DNA from: Lentinus brumalis
Taxonomy: Eukaryota > Basidiomycota > Agaricomycetes > Polyporales > Polyporaceae
Length of the DNA stretch: 64,000 nt
Assembly: GCA_001792895.1 (NCBI GenBank)
Contig: MARA01000011.1
Coordinates: 1,178,001 to 1,242,000 of the forward strand
Reading direction: 5' to 3'
This document shows, piece after piece, positions 23,914 to 36,360 of the stretch. Each line of letters begins with the position of its first letter. Positions within the stretch are counted from its first letter, which is position 1. The notes beneath the pieces were generated by a model, which worked only from the letters and a program-made list of their open reading frames with translations, was not told where the DNA came from and made no database searches. The position numbers and the translations under genes were made by a program.

Positions 23914-26725
23914 ATGGCTCTTCGTAAGTTTTCAGATCCCGCATGCTGGTCCTGCTCTTACACGTCGACCACCACAGTCTCCTCCCCGCCCATGGTCGAC
24001 TTTCCCTCCGCCGGCCCTGATCTTCATGCCAGTACCTCCGACCTCCTCTACCAACGTCCAACGTATCTTCCTTTCCGTCGGATATCCCTCCCCTCTGCTC
24101 CGAATCTCCAGAACCGTCAATCTATCGTGAGCACGGCATCTTTCGACTCTTTGCCCGAGGAAGGTCATGGGCCGGTTCCCGCGACGCCTGTGGTTATCAA
24201 GAACGCAGTCAGAATCAGGCCGCGGCCATCATCCGTAGACGTCTCCAGGCGAGGCGTGCGGCGGAAGGAGTCCCGCGTAGTCGACGAGCAGAGGGAGACG
24301 AAGCGGAGGAAGGTCATTGCCGAATTCTACGAGACGGAGAAGTCCTATCTCGACGGGCTTGAGCTCATCCACTCGGTACGCACGCCCTCATTCTTATCAC
24401 AACGTTCGCTGGCTAAGTGTGGTTGTAGCACTTCCTGACCCCCATCATCGCGTCCCTCGATACCACGCACCCATTGCTCACTCGCGCCGAGATTACGTCC
24501 ATATTTTCGAACTTTATCGACATCTGGAACCTCCACCGTTCGTTCTACACGTCTCTCACTGCCTTCCTGAATTCGTCCGCCTGCATACGCCCACAAGACC
24601 CGTCTCCACCCTTATCCCCCGTACTGCTCGCCCACTTCCCCTATCTCTCGCTCTACACCCCCTTCGTCAGCTCGTTCTCTGATGCGCTTGCCTCGTTCGC
24701 ATCGCTGCTACGGAGTAATACCGCGTTTGCGGCGTTTATAGCGCAGCAGGAGGCCGACCCGCGGTGTGGAAAGCTCAAGTTTAGGGACTGGCTACTCACT
24801 ATCGTGCAAAGATGCCCGCGGTATCTGCTCTTGCTGAAGGACATGATCAGCTGCACCGACTCCGAGGACCCAGAGTACGCGTCTTTGACCGCGGTGCACA
24901 CCCTCGTCTCCAAGAGTAAGCCGCCTCCCCCTACTGTTGTCATTTCACGCTAACCCTGCGTAGTCACCATGTCCTTGAACACCTCGCTACACACCCACGC
25001 ACAGACCCTCGGCCTTCTCGCCCTGCAGCGCAACACGATCAATCTCCCGTTCCAGCTTATTACCCCCGGCCGCACATTCCTCAAGCGTGCCCCACTCCTC
25101 CAGCTCGAGAATTCCACGCCCAGGGAGCGCGAGTTCCTCCTCTTCTCGGACTGCTTGATCTGGCTCTCCAGCGCAGACGGCGACCTGTTCTCCGACAAAT
25201 GGAGCGCTCTCGGTGCTAGCTCTAGCACTCCCGACCTTCTCCGCTCACGAACGAGGAGCGAAGAGGGAGAGGTGATGAGGCGGCGGCAGTCGCTGCTGCA
25301 GCTGAAATTTAACGGCAGCCCGAGGAAGAAACGGCAGGCGAGCAGCGGGGTCGACGATAGGTGGGTGTACAAGGGCCATGTGGAGCTCGTCGACCTTGAA
25401 GTGGTTGTGAGCACCCCTGCAGTGGGGATTCGCAGGAGCGGGGCTTCGAGCTGCTGAGCCCGCACCAGTCATTTGCGGTCTACACTGGTGAGTTGCTATG
25501 TACATGTGACGAGTACCGGAGCTAACGCGGTGGTTATAGTGAGCGAAGAGGAGCGTGATGAGTGGGTAAATGCGCTCCGAAACGCGAAGTCTGCCCTTTT
25601 GGTCTCGCTCAGCGTCATGCAGTTGAACTCCACGCTGACGTCCTCAGCCTCGACAAACCACTTGCGGCGGACTTTGCAGGCGTTGCCATATGCCCCCGAG
25701 GATTATTCGAAACCGAAGCGAGGGATGGTCGAGCACTTCGTGCCTGCTGTCTGGGTGCCAGATGGTAAGACGGAGAGCTGCATGCGCTGTGGTCGCACGT
25801 TCGGCTGGAGACGGCGGAGACACCATTGTCGGCTCTGCGGGCGGTGCGTCTGCGGGGGCTGTTCGAGCAAGGTACGGAACAGCGTTATGTGACAGAGCAC
25901 GAACTGACGCTCTTCGTTCAGACGTTCTTCATCGTAGATTCGAACGCCAGTGACCACAAGGACCACAAATCCGCCCGTGCGTGCGAAGCGTGCTACGACA
26001 CTGTCTTCCCGCTCCTGGAGCAGCCGTCAGACTCGTCTGTGACCGTCACGGCCGGGACAATGCACTCACACTTCACCCTGTCCGGACTGAAGTCGATGCC
26101 TTCCCTACTCCTGAACGACGTGACGTCAAACTCCCCCTCCGCGCTGATGGCTATCGACCTCGACTCTCCGAAACGCATCCTCTCGCGTATCGAGGACGAG
26201 TACTCTCCCGCGGACGAGCCCAACAGTCCCCCGGTCGCCGCCGTCCGCCTAAGGTCCCCTGCCCGCCCAAAGAGCTACATCCAGATCCTCGAAGAGTTCC
26301 AAGAGCGGGAGGCGTCCCCGACACATAGCCCTCGAGCGTCGCGCTTCAGTGAACGCAGTCACACGCTCGACGACACTAACGGGCCTCCCGATGAGCGCGA
26401 CGAGGACGCACTGGCACTGGACGAGGACGGCCAGGAAGTCGAAATCCCCGCTATGACCAGCTCCGAGAGCCAGCCTTCCACGCCGCGCAAGGAGAACACG
26501 GCACGGAGACACAAGCGGTTCTCGCTGCCCGCCGTTGCGCTGCAGACGAGCCCGGTGACTGCGCGGCCCAGTGCGGACGGGAAGGCGCATCGCTTCTCGC
26601 TAGTGCTGGGCAAGGGCGGGGGCGTTGTGGCGGCGAAGGCCAGGGAGGGCGAGCCGAGTCGGGGGATGCGGCATAGTGTCGTGGCTGGGCGGCTGAGCGA
26701 GCTGCTGAGTCGCGGGAGGGACTGA
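23914..26725 (+). CDS. RhoGEF with PH and FYVE domains (Don1/FGD-like)
   Basis: Guanine-nucleotide exchange factor for a Rho-type GTPase, probably Cdc42, acting on PI3P-bearing endosomes. Domain order matches Ustilago Don1 and animal FGD proteins. The DH domain runs from VIAEFYETEKSYLDGLELI through LTPIIASL to KFRDWLLTIVQRCPRYLLLL and HTLVSK. A PH domain follows (GRTFLKRAPLLQLEN, REFLLFSDCLIWLSS, WVYKGHVELVDLEV, ERDEWVNALRNAK). The FYVE zinc finger has WVPDGKTESCMRCGRTF, the basic patch RRRRHHCRLCGRCVCGGC and, after an intron, ARACEACYD. A long Ser/Pro-rich tail ends in SRGRD. Introns separate the DH halves, DH from PH, and split PH and FYVE. A strong GTAAGT donor in codon 4 suggests an extra 60-nt first intron, giving MALLSSPPMVDFP; the frame is kept either way. 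Confidence 0.88.
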
Positions 26726-27605
26726 TGTTTGCAGGCTTTGACCGACACTCAAAGACTAGGATATGGAAGGTATCATCGGTTCGTTCCACGATCCCCTCGC
26801 CCATAGACGAGTGTCTGCATCCCGTTTGGATACAGACGCGTTCGCGATCTCATTCTAGGACATTTATGTGCTTCATGAACCATCATCACCTGTGTCCTGC
26901 TCCATCCACATGCTTAATGTTCTCTCGGACCATGCACATGCACATTGCACACGAACCTTACGACGCTACCAATGCCTACCATGTACGCTATGAGACGCCT
27001 GGATACCCCAGTTCTTGCAGATGCTCTGTATCATTTATCTACTCCCCTCATGTTGCTAGTACCTTTCCTGCATGGAGACGAATACGAACGCGAATCATTG
27101 TACTACTTTGCCCCCGTGGAAGAGCTGTGTGGCATCTCAGAACTCAGTGCTCTGGATTATGTTGAATGTCCGAACATGGGCCGTAAGGCAGCGTCGGGCC
27201 GTGCACACTGAGAATTGGACGATCGACGCAGTAAATCCGATGGTGGTGCGTGGCGCAAACAAGGTTGTGAACGCGGCGATCAGTTCCTACATGATGGATA
27301 ATAGCCCCGGAAACTCGATATATAAAGGCGACAGAGCAAGGTAGGAACAGAAGAGCATTTGGCAAACAGGTTAAAAGCGATGTACGACAGAGCGTAAGAC
27401 AGCGATGAGTAACGACGGGGAACTGTGAAACGTATGACATCGGGGAGTCAAAGCGACGGATAGGCGAACGTGAGAGTGGAGAGCATGCAAGCGATGGCGT
27501 GAGATAGTGGTTAAGATTGCAAGGAACATAGCAGGGCAAACATGGAGGAAAAAGCAAAGCGAACCCGGGACGATAGCGCGATAGAGAGAGCGTGGACGGA
27601 AAGCA
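26726..27605. other. Intergenic between convergent genes
   Basis: About 880 bp, rich in short open frames on both strands but without a recognisable gene. It should hold the 3' ends of the RhoGEF and of the zinc-finger gene. Confidence 0.4.
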
Positions 27606-28450
27606 TTAACAGGAATCATCGGGAACCTTGACTTTGAACGTGCCGGTGATGCAGTCTGAGCGACCCTCGCAGTAAGGGACGAACTCGGGTCCAGGTGCAG
27701 GGAGGCGCCACTGCCAATCTCCCTCTCCCCGGAAGGCTGGCTCGCGCTCCTCAGGGTGGGCCTTGAAGTAACGCTCACAGTCGGTGTTGTCCCCGTTCGG
27801 AACGAAGAACCCCTTCCGGCGCTGCCCCTCCTGGAAGCGCCACATATCAAGCGCCGTGGGATGGATGGCTATCTTTTTGAACGGCTTGATATCGAGGGAG
27901 TCGGGATGGAGGACGTGAGGGTTTGGGATATGGACACCCTTGTACTCGTCCTCGGGCGAGCAGGCGATGACCTCCTGCCAATGGGAGTGTCTGCGCTTGT
28001 GGCGCTCATAGTTATCGAAGCGAGTGAAGGCCGCGTCGCATTCCGGACGATGGCACACCCACACTTTGCGAAACGATGAGAGTGGTCCGGGCAATCAGAT
28101 TGAGAGGACTCACTCTGTTCGTGCTGATGCAGACACTTGATGTGCCGATTGAGATGATCTCGTTTCTTGAACATCTTGTTACACCCCTCCACCGGGCAAC
28201 AGTGCTTTCTATCGGCGCCAACAGCGCTTGCGCTTTCTTTCGTGGGGACGTGGCGACCTCGCGCACGCTTTGTGAGCCCAGGGACAGGCTCGGCAAGGGG
28301 CCTCTTCTGTCTGGGAATGCGAATTTCGTTGGTCGGACCGCCTGGCATCGCGGAGGGAGTCTGGCCATCCTTGAGCCAATACTTAATGCCGCCGAGCTCA
28401 ACGATGTGGTGCGGAGGGATGGTAGACGGGTCGATGGACGAGCCAGGCAT
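27606..28450 (-). CDS. C2H2 zinc-finger protein, two fingers
   Basis: Probable DNA-binding regulator. The ATG at 28450 begins MPGSSIDPSTIPPHHIVELGG. A basic region (RQKRPLAEP, TKRARGRHVP) leads to a first C2H2 finger, CCPVEGCNKMFKKRDHLNRH, with HIKCLHQH closing it. A roughly 50-nt intron (donor GTGAGT) joins to the second finger WVCHRPECDAAFTRFDNYERH followed by KRRHSH. The C-terminal 120 residues are not a known domain (KIAIHPTALDMWRF, FVPNGDNTDCERYF). The finger linker is non-canonical, so target specificity cannot be guessed. The product is about 260 residues. Class is secure, role unknown. Confidence 0.78.
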
Positions 28451-29409
28451 CTTCTTGCGATAGAGACGTAGTGGTGGGGTCTTGAGACGTGGGGGGTGAG
28501 ACCACGAGGGCCGACGCTCGCGTCTTCTGTGGAATCGTCCGGCTCGACCGGCGGGGAACGCCCGGGCATCGCCCCGCGCATTAAGAACGACACCGGCCTC
28601 TCAGAGTCCTGCATGACGGTCCCGCCACCCTGGGGACAGACGACGAGCCGTGATGGTGAGCGTCCAGATCGAAGCACGCGGCGAACACGAGTCTTACCCA
28701 TGGCACCTCGCGCTCGAACTCAAAATTGCGCGGGAGACAGTGGTCTGGCATCCTGCCCAGCGTCCAGGCCGGAGAGGACAACAATCTAATGTGGGCGCGC
28801 GGGAGCAAAGTCTGTGTGTCCAAGTGGGTGGCGTCAGCTCTATCGAGTAACATGGGTCCAAGGTCATGTCCTGACCGTTTGTACGACCTCGCAAAGCTGC
28901 CTGTTCACCAGGCAGGTGTCCGAGCAATGGCCTGAGCGGCGTCGCCACAGCGACTTGGGAGGAGGACAAGGTGTGGCGAGTGGGCGGAAGCAGGAAACAA
29001 CACAAGCTTTACTCGCATAGTATGATGACGTAATCCATATCAACGCCGGCGCATCGCAGGCGCAGGCGCTCAGTGCTTCGTCTCTCTGCCTCGACGCTCA
29101 GGCTCGCGCCATTCATCGGTAACCTACGATGCGCGCGATCGAGGTGTGCCAGGGAATACTTGCTCAAATGAGATCCACTCTGACACCTTGACAGTGCGAC
29201 GGCGAAGACGGCTGCGCAGGAACTCAACGGCGATCCTTCAAGTTAACGCCACTTACAAGTCACACCGAACGCTGAGGCTGATGGTGGCTCGCACAGTCGC
29301 CGTGGCATGGGCGTTGTACATGATGGGAAGGCAAGGTACGGTTTCTGACTATGCATAAGTATTCTGCCAGTCCTGCAGGAGCAGGGCGCTGAGCACCGTT
29401 AAGTCTGCA

Positions 29410-29463
29410 TGAGTGGCCTGAGCCACTTCGCTAGACGTGGCAAGTGGCTAGCCAGGCTACTCA
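29410..29463. repeat. Imperfect inverted repeat of about 20 bp
   Basis: The left arm TGAGTGGCCTGAGCCACTT at 29410-29428 pairs with the right arm at 29442-29463 (reverse complement TGAGTAGCCTGGCTAGCC then ACTT), with one mismatch and a 3-nt bulge around a 13-nt loop. It lies in non-coding DNA. Confidence 0.7.
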
Positions 29464-32400
29464 GATTCATCATACAACCGTGACATAGATGGCCTGCGGG
29501 CTGGATGCGGGACCTGCATTTTCAACCGTGGAGTCGCGAGGTGATCATCCAGGCACCCTTGAGCCCAGCTCTGCAGCGTGGCCGAAGTTCATTGCGGTGA
29601 TTACGGGTGGCGCTGCTTGGTTATAGGCGGGGTATAACGACTGCCACATTTCGCAAACTTTCTTTCGGCGTGGCGATCGCATGGCGACCTCCAAATACTT
29701 AGGCTTCACGTCTGTGCGCTTCAAGCGCTTATTGGACATCCTTCTTTGGACAATGGACTGCGACTTCTGTGAAGATACGAACCTCGAGGAACCCTTGCGC
29801 ATTTCGAGAGCTACAGCGACTTGCGAGGCAGCCGTTGGGCAGTCGCTCCCGAGATACTTACCCCGGACGCTGCGTCCCGAGGTGTCACGCCTGAATGTGT
29901 CTGCCTGAACTACACACGGAACACAAAGAAATGTTCATTCCAGGATGCGTTCTTGCCATGTGCGTTATTTGGCGTATGTGCTACTCGATCTGATTGGCTT
30001 GAGTCATCTTGGAAGCTGAATTAATTGAATTTGCAGCAGGGATCCCCAACTCGCTCTTGCCGTTTGATTACGGGTGTAGGGCTTTTGTGATCTCATAAGT
30101 ATATCCGTAAACCGCAAGGACTCTTGAGTGGCCGGGTCTCCGATGAGACGGTGCCAGTGCGGTTGGTTGGTTACTTAACTCGTACCCCACATAGACGCTC
30201 AGCCACATCAACAGCGCCACGTGGCTACCAATCTCCAGGTTCAACTTTCAGGCTCTTCAAATGTTCTCCTGCTCATCGCCTATTGCTTTGGTATTGCGAC
30301 GCAGGTGTACCATTCAGGCAGGAATCATTGCAATCTCAACTCTTCATCCACGGAGTGAGCTGAGGTACTGAGGCTGAGGTGTTAGTATAGTACTTACGAC
30401 CCATGCGTCCGCATTCATTGGTGAATATCGATTCTTGGGCTTCATCCGGGACGAATTGAATTCCCTTGCTAACGTGTTACGTGGTCCAGTCGGGACACTT
30501 TCAGCTTACGTTGCGGTCATCCCGGCTCAAGCAATTCACACTTCGGAGCAAGTTTCATCGGGTGCTGTGTGATGACGAAAACGATGATGCACCTGTCGTC
30601 GGGGAATAGTTCGCTATCGTCTTGTCTGGTATGTCCTCGCACATCTGATGTGCTAAGGCTGACTTCGTTTTCCCTGCCAGCCGTGTTGCATTTGTACGGC
30701 ATACACGAGTCTACTGACCGCCCTTCTTCCAGCCGAAGTTATCCCATCAGCCGTTTCATCTGTTCATCGATGGCGGATCGTCACTGCGTATGTCATACCT
30801 CCAGTCCCGAGAAGACATATGACAGTCCCTGGGTCGGTGGATGTCATGTTCGGACATAACTTTGTTTTTCCACATCGGGTAAGGTTGTACTCCGTCAGCG
30901 GTATGAACCCGTAATTACTCACATTGAAGGGCGTTGCAGGACGATCCGTTGGCACCAGACCTTCTTGAAAATGAAGTCGAGCTCGGCCTGTGTTCTAGCC
31001 CATGACCATGCGGAACTTGCATTTTTCGCTCTTCGCTCACCGATGTCCATTAATCACCGCTGTGTAAAGCACCCGCTACTGGCTCCATCCACATATTTCC
31101 TTGCCGAATCCAGAAGTGACTGATGAGCAGCCCTGCAGTAGCGGTTCCCATGCGATATCCTGGCATCGAAGGGTCCAGCGTCGGCCCGAGGACCCTTCCT
31201 GGCTGAAAGGAAATTACGTCGCAGACTCTGGAACCATCAGAACACGAGCCACTGGCGACATTGGCCACCTCGACGGGATGACGGCGAATGAAGCACTCCA
31301 GTCCGCTAGTTCCCTTGCATACGTCGACCCCAGCCTCGCCCCACTGTGTCTTCTCGGAATCTCGTCAGAGTGCGCCATGTCTGCATGCCTGCTGACCCTT
31401 CGTCTTCTCCCGACGCCGCTCGCGAACCTTCTGGCGCTGCCCTTTTCACCGTCTCTCACGGCTCTTTCTTCTATCAACCCTGTAGAATGTGCAATCGGGG
31501 CTGTCGCCCGGCCCTACCGTGCTGGCCTGACCGAACCTTTTCTCGCTCACTCCCCGGTAAGTTGCTCCGCCCAATTTCTGTTGCTGGGTGTCATTACACA
31601 ATTCACAGACAGCATTACTGCGGCTGTGTTCTAGAACAGGTAACGAGACGAATTCATCGACCGTAATAACTGCGTGTCCCATTGGCCAGGGAGCATTCGA
31701 CGCTCCGCCCGCTCAACGCACCTCGCCGACTGTGCCCTCGCGTCTCCGTGCTCTCTGCGCCAGTGTCATGTCACCTCTATGTGCTGCTTCATCCGCAATG
31801 CGCTCCTCCTCAGTCGTCGCATCTTGAGCATCCTCCGAGTCCATCCTAGGTGCATGCACCACATCTCGTCCCGAGTTCGAAACACCGTGGATCCTTCCGT
31901 ACACAGCTCTTTCTCTCAGCGCTCTCATCTCTGTGCTTCTAGGCCAAGTTACCGGGCTCGACAGATCCCACGCACGCAGAAGCCAAAACGGCCTAGCCCC
32001 GCCGGACTCCCAAATCCTCCCTTCCCGTGGAACCTCCAGATATGCACGCCCGCGTATCTGAGCCGAGGAAGCCAGAACGCGCACCGCGGCCGGCGGCGAC
32101 CACCAGCGCGCAGTATCGCCGGGAGGCCGAGTTCGAGGATGAATGTCGAACCAAGCGGCGCTTCCGCACATACATGCCCGCCTGCTGAACAGCTAGCTAA
32201 TGGTTACGGCACAAAAGCCTCCGCGTTCTCTGGGTTGGAACCTTCTTTCATTCTCGGCTCGCTTCCCACCTTTCCCATGTGCATTGTACACCGGACGCCG
32301 GGCAGGTACGACCGTCCCGAAGCTTCCCGAAGGCAACAACTGAATGCTAATCCCAAATCCAGAGCCGAAACCCTAACTCAAACCGAAGGCGACAGCTGCA

Positions 32401-34263
32401 GCTGCCGCTCATGCACCCCCGCACTGGTATCTCGGATGCGGCACGTACGAGCATCAGTGAAAATCACGTCGGCATCGACACCGACCATCGACATCGACGG
32501 CTGTGTACATACGTGCGCTGGCGGGTGCGGTGGACAGCGTGCGGGGTCGGATGCGACACGTCCCACCTGCGACCGACCTTCCACCGCCTTGCGACCACCA
32601 CACGCGCTCTGGTCCCACCTGCCGGCAGCCCTACGAGCTCATCGGACCGGTTCCGAAAGCGCACGCCTCCCACACGAGCTCTCTCCTGCTCTCTCGCACG
32701 CCATGATCTCTGCCTCGACCTTCTGTCCTGAGCGACCCGTCACTCGAGCACGATGCTGGGATGCAGACTTGCTCCGATCTAGGAGCGTCCGAGGACCGAA
32801 TCACGGACTCGCAGTCGCAGACGTGCGCCGCGGACGTCCGCGACTGTAGAGTACTGTAAGTCTGTAACCCGCATAACGCCGTGCGTGCGGTGATGCCAAT
32901 GGTATCCTGGAGACCGAGTACCGAGTACAGTACTGCTCGACAATTGCCAAGACCGTGCAGCTGGAACGCGCTGTCTCCCGCACCTCACACAGGCTCACGC
33001 TGTACAGCCGCATGTGCAAGCATTGCGTATGTATTGAATATCAAACGAACAGTGCTGAAATTGTGAAACGCCAGCGCCCGCGGCGGTCACGGCAGAAGCC
33101 ACGGCGCAGGATCGCGATACGACGACATGATACACTGGCCACGATAGACGACCCATAACAGTGTACTCTACATCCGTGACCTACGACACGATCGCACGCG
33201 CACACGCGCCGGAGCCTATTCGAGAGCCCGGGGCCGGCACGTCTCGCAGCGGCAATGCAGCCTCGGCGGCGCACTGCAATGAATTGTCAATTGTCAAAAT
33301 CGCGCGCAGTGGCTCCATGGCCAGGACCATCAGTGTCACCGTGAGCACCCACACCGCCTGAGCTGAGCACTCGTCGCACGGCACTAGTACTGACACGCGC
33401 CCGGAGATCATGTAGAGTACGTCGAGTCAAATCTCCAAAGCTCCAAAACGTCAAACCTCCCAACTTCTTCGCATGCGCAGGGCCGAGCGCAGGGAGCCGA
33501 AACATCTCACTCGTACTACTTGCTCACCTGCAGCCACTTGGAGCAGGCAAGTATACGCCGGCCTCAGCTCGTGGCACGATGAGACACCGAGCGATCTGCG
33601 CCGCTCTTCGCGTCCGCATGGGATCCGAGTCCATCGCCAGGATCTCGGTATGTACAGTATGCGGTTCATCTGCCAGTGGCCCTGGGTAAGTCCGACGTTC
33701 CAGCAGGCGTACTCCGGCGGTGCGGCCCGGGGCGTCTGTGGCGTCGTGGCGGCGGGGTGTGCGTTCACGAGGCTCTCAGCCTCCCGGATCCAAGCTGGGG
33801 TTGAATTTGTCGATATCGCTTGCCGACGCTCGACGGGGTTTCTGCTTTCGGTGGGTGTGTTCACCGTGTACAAAGCGAGTACTTGTGTGTGTGTTACTGC
33901 TGTATGCCACTCGATCGTACGCGTGTTGCGCATGGGTAGTTCCATCAGACACAAAGTTGCTGGCAAAGTACTAAGTGGTGCGTGCCTCAGGCTACTGCAT
34001 TAGTAGTATACGCCCGCCGTACTTGGTGCCCATGTCGCTGTGTGTGCGTGTGTGCGGCTGTCGATACCGATGAAACGCGACAGGTGCGCCCGGACGGACG
34101 GGTGTGCGCAATAACAATAAGCCACGGCCCTGCCCGCAGGGTGCCTGGCGCCGTGCGGCGGCTTGCGGTGGGCTCCTTCCGACTGTGAACGTTCGAAAGT
34201 ACTTGGTCGGCGGCCCGGGGGACGGCACCGACATCTGTGCAGCCCTGGGGCGCGACTGCGGCC

Positions 34264-34290
34264 AAGTAGCAAGTAGCAAGTAGCAAGTAG
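34264..34290. repeat. 7-bp tandem repeat (AAGTAGC)n
   Basis: Nearly four perfect copies of AAGTAGC in the gene-poor region, with no coding context. Confidence 0.85.
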
Positions 34291-36360
34291 TCAGTCGTCC
34301 GCAGTCGTACCAGCCTCCGACAAGTCACAAAACGCTGCGAGTCCAGTGCCAGTGTCGGCGTATCGTGGGGTATTCAGCGTCGGTGGCGCGAGGAAGGGCC
34401 TGAGACGGTGAGACCCGCGGAGCAGTCAGATAAGACGGGGTTCCCTGGCAGTGACTAAAATAAATTAGTACTGGTGGAGAGCGGGCTTGGGGCTTGTGCT
34501 TGTATGACGGCGTGACAGCATCGGAGGCGTGCGTTGTGAGTCACGACGAGCCGAGGGCTTCGCAGGTTCGCTGTCGTGGTGTCTGAATATTTGAATGCGC
34601 TGCTGGGGTGCTGGGGCATCGCTGTCCGATGGTGCGCGTTAGCACTCCGAGTTCGTGCGAAGGGTGGCGCATGGGTCGGAGAGGGCGTGCGTGCGTACGT
34701 ACTGGTGTTCATGGTAAGCATTATGTGTGGGTTGATGAGAGAGCGGACGGTACGCACGGAGTAGGTGGCGGCAGAAGGAGCACCGTGCACGAAGGAGCGA
34801 AGGAGCGACTGAAGAGGTCGTCTCCGGTGTGACGGTGTGAGCACGGCCGAGTCCTCGCGATGATTCAGATTCGTGTCTTCTCCGGCGAGCGGCTGGCCTC
34901 GAGTTTGCAGCATGCTCGGGCAGCTGCAGCAGGCTGGAGCGAGTCCGCGGCCGGGCTCGGACGGAGCTAGTTCCACAAACCTGCGCCGGTGAGTGAGTAT
35001 GCAATGGTGATATGTGCGACTGCGACTGCTGGCCGCGACGGATAATGCAGGGCAAAGGAAACGCGGGGACGGCGCGGGAGTAATGGAGGCGGCTTGTGCG
35101 AGACTCGTGGTGATGGAGGAGGCTGAGGGCAGACGGATCAGGCGTGAGTGTGCTTCTGAGAGCGCGGTGCGACGCGAGCATTACGTGCGTTGGCGGCTTC
35201 TCGTTCTGCGGCCGTCACGTCGCTCGGCGGGGGGAGGATGCGCGACGAGCTCGAGGCGGGTGCGGTGAGCCGTGTCGGGTGCGGGCGGCGGGTGCGGGGA
35301 GGCGGGGCAGACGGCGGGGTGCTGGGCGCAGGCCGTGGCTGGATGGGGGATAGCGAGATCCAGCGGCGATCGGAGATTTAGGGTAAGTTAGAGCAGCGTG
35401 AGCTTAGATCCCTGGGAGATCGCGCGGACGATGTTCTTGTCGAGACTCGCAGCCCGTTCGCTCCCTGTCGCCCAGGCCGTCGTGTGAGCAGCCAGGGATG
35501 TGCGGGCGTCGACTGAGGCAGCAGCGACGCCGGGGTCGACGGGGGCTGCGAGGCGTGGGACGAGGGCGCAGAGCGGGCGGGCGGCAGCGGATGGACAGAC
35601 TTTACCGGGCGTCCGGTGGCAATGCGACTCTTGGACTCGCTCTGCAAAGACAGGCAGTGCGCGCGTGCTGGCTGTGTGCGGCCACAAAGGCGACGCACAG
35701 TCCCCGCCTGCTGCTGTGTGCCTCTTCGCCTTCTCCCAACCCGCCGCCGCCGTCTGCGGCCGTGCTCGCGAGTTCTACGCCGTATCGCTCTCGCTGCACC
35801 GCAGCAGGCACGGCTCTTGGTATTTCTCGCAGACGTTCTTACGACTCGACGCGCTTTCCATTCCAGCCTTTGCCTTTGCCTTTGACCTCGGATCCCCAGC
35901 CCGTGGCCCAACCGTGTCCGCCTCCTCGTCGCGCGCAGACGCCGGCCGGGGCTCATTACTGTGCTCCACGAATTGAGCGCGCCCCTCGATCACATCCGCC
36001 CCGTCGTTCCTGGAAAATCGAGCGTGCGGAGTGTGCGTCTCCCATTGGCCGGGCCCCCTTCCATATCCGTGCGCAACGCAGTGTATATACATAAGCCGTC
36101 TGTGCCCTCATCCGTCCATCCGCCCTCCCCCGCCTGGACCACAACCCCGCCCCGTCCGCTCCTTATAGCCCGCTCCCCATGCTCTCCAGCCAACGCCGCC
36201 AGCCACAGATGGACGCCGCACCCTCCGTCCTCTTCCACTTCGCCCACCCCGCCTCTTCTCCCCATCCCCTCTCCATTTCTCCTACTTCCCCGATCGCCTC
36301 CCCGACCGCCGCACCCCTGCCTCCAATTCCTCCTTTGTCCGTGCCTCTGCCCCCCGCCAG

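Larger units (their letters stand above)
28451..36360. other. About 8 kb without a recognisable gene
   Basis: The largest gene-poor stretch of the window. I found no conserved domain, no transposase, reverse transcriptase or integrase motif, and no long terminal repeats. It contains many overlapping open frames on both strands, the longest 31674-32849 (+), an imperfect inverted repeat at 29410-29463, a 7-bp tandem repeat at 34264-34290, and a few segments whose composition and splice signals hint at small spliced genes (29681-29908, 30571-31003, 32042-32188). The last 400 bp, C/T-rich, are the probable leader of the next gene. It may be old, decayed mobile DNA or a regulatory/lncRNA region. 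Confidence 0.5.

Noticed and set aside
28451..36360. Intact transposon in the gene-poor region
   Set aside because: No transposase, reverse transcriptase, integrase or helicase motif and no long terminal repeats could be seen; only short unrelated repeats are present.
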